The notes under the pieces: model-generated
What the model saw: only the letters and a program-made list of their open reading frames with translations
The model's database searches: none
Told to the model about the DNA's origin: nothing
In this document: one piece after another, positions 6,976 through 10,561 of the stretch
How the letters are laid out: each line of letters begins with the position of its first letter
How positions within the stretch are numbered: position 1 is the stretch's first letter
Made by a program: the position numbers and the translations under genes
Assembly (NCBI GenBank): GCA_902797455.1
Contig: CADBTE010000018.1
Location: forward strand, 1 to 10,561
DNA: 10,561 nt
Origin: an uncultured Planctomycetota bacterium
GTDB taxonomy: Bacteria > Planctomycetota > Planctomycetia > Pirellulales > Thermoguttaceae
Direction: 5' to 3'

Positions 6976-8133
6976 ATGAAAACCCTCAACGTTGGTATGC
7001 TGGGCTGCGGCTTTATGGGCCGGACCCACTCGAACGCCTACAATCAAGTCGGGCACTTTTTTGACATCCCCTTCAAGCCGGTCCTGAAGTGCTGTTACGG
7101 CCGCCAGGAAGATATGGAGCAGCTCAAAAAGTTCCAGAAGGCCTGGGGCTATGAAGAGATCGAAACCGACTGGCGCAAGCTGATCGCCCGTCCCGACATC
7201 GACATCGTCGACGTGGTGGCTCCGAATTTCCTTCACAAAGATATGGTGATCGCCGCCGCGCAGGCGGGGAAGATGATCATCTGCGAAAAGCCGTTCGCGA
7301 TGAACGCCGAAGAGGCCGAAGAGATGGTCGCCGCCGTCGATAAAGCGGGGGTCGCCAATATGGTCTCGTTCTGCTACCGACGTGTCCCGGCCGTGACTCT
7401 GTTCAAGCAGCTGGTCGACGAGGGGCGCATCGGCAAGCCGTTCCACTACCGCGCCGTCTATCTGCAGGACTACACCATCAGCCAGAAGGTTCCCGCCGGC
7501 GGTTCCTCGCTGTGGCGTCTCGACGCCAAGGTGGCGGGAAGCGGCGTGACCGGCGACCTGCTGGCCCACTCGATCGACGCGGCCGAGTGGATCAACGGCC
7601 CGATCAAGCGGCTGTGCGCGAAGACCGAAATCTTCATCAAAGAGCGGACCAACGCCGAGACCGGCGAGAAGGTGAAGATCACCATCGACGACGCCTGCAT
7701 GTTCCTGGTCGAGTTCGCCAACGGCTCGATCGGAACGTTCGAGTCGTCCCGTTACGCCCGCGGCCGCAAGAACTACCAGATGATGGAGCTCAACGGCGAG
7801 AAGGGCGCCGCCATCTTCAACCTTGAGGAACCGGAATATATCCAGTTCTTCCGTTACGCCGACCCCGATACCGGGAAGAAGGTCGAAGACCACCTCACCG
7901 GCTGGCAGAAGATTCTCGTCACCAATGGCGAGCATCCGTACATGAGCCACTACTGGGTTCCCGGGACGATGATCGGTTACGAGCATTATTTCATCAACCA
8001 GCTGGCCGACTTCCTGATCGCCGCCGACAAGGGAGAGGTTTGCCACGCCGACGTTCACGACGCCCTGCGCGTTCAGAAGGTCTGCGACGCGGTGATCCGC
8101 AGCGCTAAAGAGGAGCGCTGGGTCGAGGTCTGA
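6976..8133 (+). CDS. Gfo/Idh/MocA-family NAD(P)-dependent oxidoreductase
   Basis: A 385-residue cytoplasmic dehydrogenase of the family that oxidises or reduces sugars, cyclitols and sugar derivatives. Visible: an N-terminal Rossmann fold with GCGFMG at 10-15 for dinucleotide binding; DIDIVDVVAPNFLH at 74-87; CEKPFAMN at 103-110, with the conserved catalytic-region Lys105; and, in the C-terminal alpha/beta domain, GDLLAHSID at 193-201, where Asp194 and His198 keep the D-x3-H spacing of the inositol dehydrogenase active site. Length is normal for the family. The start is supported by GGAG (6963-6966) 9 bases before the ATG. It diverges from two secreted hydrolase-like genes, so it may oxidise a sugar they release, but position is the only evidence. 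mnmA follows about 40 bases later on the same strand. Substrate unknown. Confidence 0.92.
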   Translation: MKTLNVGMLGCGFMGRTHSNAYNQVGHFFDIPFKPVLKCCYGRQEDMEQLKKFQKAWGYEEIETDWRKLIARPDIDIVDVVAPNFLHKDMVIAAAQAGKMIICEKPFAMNAEEAEEMVAAVDKAGVANMVSFCYRRVPAVTLFKQLVDEGRIGKPFHYRAVYLQDYTISQKVPAGGSSLWRLDAKVAGSGVTGDLLAHSIDAAEWINGPIKRLCAKTEIFIKERTNAETGEKVKITIDDACMFLVEFANGSIGTFESSRYARGRKNYQMMELNGEKGAAIFNLEEPEYIQFFRYADPDTGKKVEDHLTGWQKILVTNGEHPYMSHYWVPGTMIGYEHYFINQLADFLIAADKGEVCHADVHDALRVQKVCDAVIRSAKEERWVEV

Positions 8134-8173
8134 GCCGCGTCCCCGCGTCCACGTTTTTGGGGGGACCGCTGCG

Positions 8174-9421
8174 ATAGAAACGCCTGCCAAGATAGATGCC
8201 CTGGTCGCCCTTTCCGGCGGGGTCGACAGCGCGTCGGCCGCGTCGCTGATGTCTCAGCGCCGCGGCCGCGTGGGGGGGGTGTTTATGCGCCATCGGTATC
8301 AGCCCGCGGCCGATACCCCTTTGGCGGCTGACGGTGAGATAACGGTCTTTCGCCCCGCCTCCGGCGGCCCGTCCCCCGCTTTTGAGCGTCTTGTTTGGAC
8401 TCCCGAGCTGTTCCCTCTTCCGGCCGACGCCCTGGCGGCCTGGCGTATCGCCCGCTTTTTGGACATCCCCTTTTATCTGTGCGACGTCGATTCCCTCTTC
8501 GACAGCTGTGTCGTCTCGCCGTTTGTCTCCGGTTACCTGGCCGCGCGAACCCCGAATCCGTGTACCGTCTGTAATCGCCGGCTGAAGTTCGGCCTCCTTG
8601 TTTCTTTGGCGCGCCAGCTGGGGGCCGAGTATTTTGTCACGGGGCACTATGTCCGCGTTCTCCCCGCCAAAAAATGGCGGGAGTTTCCCCAAGAAGACGG
8701 CGCGTCTTTTCCCGAGTGGCTTCACCGGCTCGGGGACGATCAGCCCCTCCTCCTTCCTTCTCCCAGCGGCAAAGATCAATCGTATGTCCTTTGGAATCTG
8801 GACCGCTCGGTATTGAGCTCGCTTCATTTTCCCCTGGGGGAATTTTCCTCCAAAGACGAGGTGCGCCGCTATGCCCGACAGTGCCGGCTCCCGGTTCCGG
8901 AGAACCGCGAAAGCCAAGATATCTGCTTTATCCCCGAGGCCAGCCACTGGTCCTTTATCGACCGGTATCTCGCCGAGAAGGGGCTTTCCGCCGGCCAGAC
9001 GGCGGGGGATTTTGTCGACCTCGACGGCCGGACGATCGGGAGGCACCCCGGCTATGAGCGGTACACCGTCGGCCAGCGCAAGGGGCTGCGGACAGGTTTC
9101 GGGGAGCGGATCTTTGTTCAGCGGATCGACGCGGCCGGCCGCCGGGTGGTTCTGGGACCGCGCGAGGCGCTGGCGGTGCGCCGCGTCGTCGCCCGCGGCG
9201 CCAACTGGCTGCTCGATATCCCGACGGGGGAGCCGTTCCGCTGCCGGGTCAAACTCCGCTACCGAAGCGCTCCCCTGGCCGCGGCCGTGACCGCCTCGGC
9301 CGACGGAACGCTTTTGGCCGAACTGGAGGAGCCGTTCTTCGGCGCCGCGCCGGGGCAGTCGCTCGTTTGCTACGCGGGGGGTGTCCTGCTGGGGGGCGGG
9401 GTGATCGATCGGGCCGAATAA
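8174..9421 (+). CDS. mnmA: MnmA, tRNA-uridine 2-sulfurtransferase (no canonical start codon)
   Basis: MnmA thiolates uridine 34 of glutamate, lysine and glutamine tRNAs using ATP and relayed sulfur. Visible: the PP-loop SGGVDS (8213-8230) for ATP; GVFMRH just after; then, counting from the ATG at 8249, TPNPCTVCN at 101-109 with catalytic Cys108, GHY at 132-134, GKDQSYVL at 174-181, SQDICFIP at 222-229 with the second catalytic Cys226, and YTVGQRKGL at 272-280, followed by the C-terminal beta domain. The oddity is the start. The frame is open from the in-frame TGA at 8093, but no ATG, GTG or TTG lies in it before 8249, and starting at 8249 would delete the PP-loop. I place the start at ATA 8174, after a G-rich stretch, only as a placeholder; ATA 8192 and CTG 8201 are alternatives. 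An out-of-frame ATG at 8196 suggests that one base may have been lost just after it. The function call is firm, the start is not. Confidence 0.88.
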   Translation: METPAKIDALVALSGGVDSASAASLMSQRRGRVGGVFMRHRYQPAADTPLAADGEITVFRPASGGPSPAFERLVWTPELFPLPADALAAWRIARFLDIPFYLCDVDSLFDSCVVSPFVSGYLAARTPNPCTVCNRRLKFGLLVSLARQLGAEYFVTGHYVRVLPAKKWREFPQEDGASFPEWLHRLGDDQPLLLPSPSGKDQSYVLWNLDRSVLSSLHFPLGEFSSKDEVRRYARQCRLPVPENRESQDICFIPEASHWSFIDRYLAEKGLSAGQTAGDFVDLDGRTIGRHPGYERYTVGQRKGLRTGFGERIFVQRIDAAGRRVVLGPREALAVRRVVARGANWLLDIPTGEPFRCRVKLRYRSAPLAAAVTASADGTLLAELEEPFFGAAPGQSLVCYAGGVLLGGGVIDRAE

Positions 9422-9424
9422 CCG

Positions 9425-9451
9425 GCCGCTGCGCTCGGCTGTGGGGTTTTT
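9425..9451 (+). terminator. Weak possible terminator after mnmA
   Basis: GCCG (9425-9428) and CGGC (9436-9439) can pair around a 7-base loop, followed seven bases later by TTTTT (9447-9451). The stem is short and the T run is not adjacent, so this is a weak candidate; its position just after the mnmA stop is the main support. Confidence 0.25.
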
Positions 9452-9468
9452 CGACCGCTCTTGTCGTT

Positions 9469-9474
9469 TATAAT
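9469..9474 (+). promoter_or_regulatory. Perfect -10 box (TATAAT) before the phosphatase gene
   Basis: TATAAT occurs in the 136-base gap between mnmA and the phosphatase, in otherwise GC-rich DNA. The expected -35 region (around 9446-9452) is a T run with little match to TTGACA. If used, the transcript would start near 9481 with a leader of roughly 77 bases and would cover the phosphatase and FHA genes. Confidence 0.4.
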
Positions 9475-9541
9475 TGGCTCGAAGCCGGGATCGGGCGATA
9501 TAAAAAGAAAGTCGTCGGTATCGGCCGAAGGTTATTTCATC

Positions 9542-9547
9542 AGGAGG
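9542..9547 (+). promoter_or_regulatory. Shine-Dalgarno of the phosphatase gene
   Basis: AGGAGG lies 10 bases before ATG 9558 and only 4 before the in-frame TTG at 9552. I prefer ATG 9558 because ATG is the stronger start codon and 4 bases is too close; TTG would add just two residues. Confidence 0.7.
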
Positions 9548-9557
9548 AGTATTGGCG

Positions 9558-10361
9558 ATGTCGGAATATCTGGATCGCGCGATTGAGGCGGCGCGGGCCG
9601 CCGGTCAGATACAGCGTCAGGGAATGGGGAAGGTCGGTTTTCGCGAGAAGGGGTGGGCCGATCTGGTGACGGAAGTCGATATCGCCTCCCAAAAGACCAT
9701 CTGCGAGCTATTGCGTCAGTCGTTCCCCAGCCATCGCTTCCTCGGGGAGGAAGGGGGAGAGGGAATGTTGGAGGAGAGCCAGTGCGGCAGCGGCGCTCCT
9801 CAGGATCTTCCCTATACCTGGATCATCGACCCGCTGGACGGCACCACCAACTTCGTCCACCAGGTTCCTCTCTTTGGGCCGTCGATCGCCCTGGCGCGCG
9901 GCAGCGAGCTGCTGTGCGGCGTCATCTACAACCCGATCCTGGACGAACTGTACTTCGCCGAGGCGGGGCAGGGGGCCTTCCGCGACGGTCAGCGTCTGAC
10001 GGTCTCGCAAACGACCGACCTGGAGCATTCCCTCGCCTCGGTCTCGTTCCCGACCAAGACCGAGGGGGACTCCCCCGATTTCCTCGCCTTTTTGGTGATG
10101 CTGGCCGAGACTCAGGCGATCCGCCGCATGGGGACCACGGCGATCAACCTCGCCTACCTGGCCTCGGGAAAGTTTGACCTTCTTTCCTGCCAGTGCGCGC
10201 ACGCCTGGGATGTGGCCGCCGGAGTTCTTCTGGCCCGCGAGGCGGGCGCGGTGGTGACCGGCCCCGGCGGCACCCCGTTCGACCTGGCCCACCCGGGAGT
10301 CATTGCCGCGGCGACAAAAGAGCTCCACGACGAATTCCTGGAAGCTATGGCGGAGGTCTGA
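9558..10361 (+). CDS. Inositol monophosphatase family protein (SuhB-like)
   Basis: 267 residues, the normal size for the Mg2+-dependent, Li+-sensitive phosphatases of this family (inositol monophosphatase, histidinol phosphatase HisN, CysQ and others). Visible: DLVTEVDIASQ at 35-45; GEEGG at 63-67, with Glu65 as metal ligand; DPLDGTTNFVH at 91-101, with Asp91 and Asp94 as metal ligands; GVIYNPILDELYFAE at 121-135; and AHAWDVAAG at 214-222, with Asp218 completing the metal site. All catalytic residues are present, so it should be active; the substrate (myo-inositol phosphate, histidinol phosphate or a nucleotide phosphate) is not decided by these motifs. A short stretch at 73-86 looks like a loop insertion before the DPLDGTTN motif. 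Its stop is 3 bases before the FHA gene, whose ribosome site lies inside this gene, so the two are probably translated from one message. Confidence 0.93.
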   Translation: MSEYLDRAIEAARAAGQIQRQGMGKVGFREKGWADLVTEVDIASQKTICELLRQSFPSHRFLGEEGGEGMLEESQCGSGAPQDLPYTWIIDPLDGTTNFVHQVPLFGPSIALARGSELLCGVIYNPILDELYFAEAGQGAFRDGQRLTVSQTTDLEHSLASVSFPTKTEGDSPDFLAFLVMLAETQAIRRMGTTAINLAYLASGKFDLLSCQCAHAWDVAAGVLLAREAGAVVTGPGGTPFDLAHPGVIAAATKELHDEFLEAMAEV

Positions 10362-10364
10362 CCG

Positions 10365-10561
10365 ATGGCTCTTCTTCGAACCAACTACAGCAAGCTCCAT
10401 ACCCATATTTTCCCGATCGATGCCGACCAGGTGGTGATTGGGCGCCAGCCCGATTGCGCCATTGTGCTTAACTTCGCGGCGGTGAGCCGATGCCACGCGA
10501 TGATCACCCGCTCCGGGGCCGAATACACGATCACCGATCTGGGGAGCCGAAACGGGACGCG
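10365..10561 (+). CDS. FHA-domain protein, N-terminal fragment (partial)
   Basis: 65 codons before the right edge. FHA domains bind phosphothreonine peptides. The pattern is clear: VIGRQPDCAIVL at 24-35 with Gly26-Arg27; VSRCHAMI at 40-47 with Ser41 and His44; and DLGSRNGT at 58-65 with Asn63-Gly64. The domain starts almost at the N-terminus, so any further domains (kinase substrate tail, cyclase, transporter or others) would follow beyond the window. Start: ATG 10365 with GGAGG (10352-10356) 8 bases upstream, inside the preceding phosphatase gene. FHA proteins usually work with Ser/Thr kinases, which are abundant in planctomycetes; none is in the window. Confidence 0.9.
   Translation, partial: MALLRTNYSKLHTHIFPIDADQVVIGRQPDCAIVLNFAAVSRCHAMITRSGAEYTITDLGSRNGT

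Noticed and set aside
6958..8190. A 410-codon open frame on the minus strand opposite the Gfo/Idh/MocA gene.
   Set aside because: No recognisable domain; the plus-strand frame carries all family motifs and a ribosome site. Antisense openness follows from codon usage.
1..10561. An undescribed defence, mobile or biosynthetic system.
   Set aside because: Every long frame is assigned to a known family or a recognisable hydrolase-like family; no integrase, transposase, toxin-antitoxin pair, repeat array or nonribosomal module is visible.

Overview
The window reads as ordinary bacterial chromosome, GC-rich and densely coding, most likely from the Planctomycetes or a close relative. The clues are from memory, not a search. 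The LL-diaminopimelate aminotransferase is of the type I associate with planctomycetes. The UvrA N-terminus has the FTGVSGSGKSS form common there. MnmA has the VFMRH and TPNPCxxCN motifs. Two large secreted glycoside-hydrolase-like proteins sit side by side, as is common in polysaccharide-degrading planctomycete or PVC-type genomes. No RNA genes, CRISPR array, insertion sequence, prophage or integrase were seen.

Layout. Positions 1-6709 are read on the minus strand and 6976-10561 on the plus strand, with a 266-base divergent intergenic region between them. On the minus strand, in order of transcription from 6709 downward: a secreted glycoside-hydrolase-like protein (6709-4835); its tandem paralogue (4802-2856), whose last ~25 conserved codons are lost to a +1 frameshift; a good intrinsic terminator (2805-2841); the diaminopimelate aminotransferase dapL (2728-1496); and the first half of uvrA (1402-1, GTG start), which runs off the left edge. 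On the plus strand: a Gfo/Idh/MocA-family sugar oxidoreductase (6976-8133); mnmA (reading frame to 9421, with no ordinary start codon); an inositol-monophosphatase-family phosphatase (9558-10361); and the start of an FHA-domain protein (10365 to the right edge).

How they fit together. uvrA (DNA repair), dapL (lysine and peptidoglycan precursor) and mnmA (tRNA wobble-uridine thiolation) are housekeeping genes with no obvious functional link. The two secreted hydrolase-like proteins form an operon-like pair 32 bases apart. They could release a sugar that the divergent dehydrogenase then oxidises, but that link is inference from position only. The phosphatase and the FHA gene are 3 bases apart and are probably co-transcribed.

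The points most worth a second look are the clean frameshift in one hydrolase paralogue, the tandem duplication itself, and the missing start codon of mnmA. I looked for an undescribed multi-gene system and did not find convincing evidence of one here.
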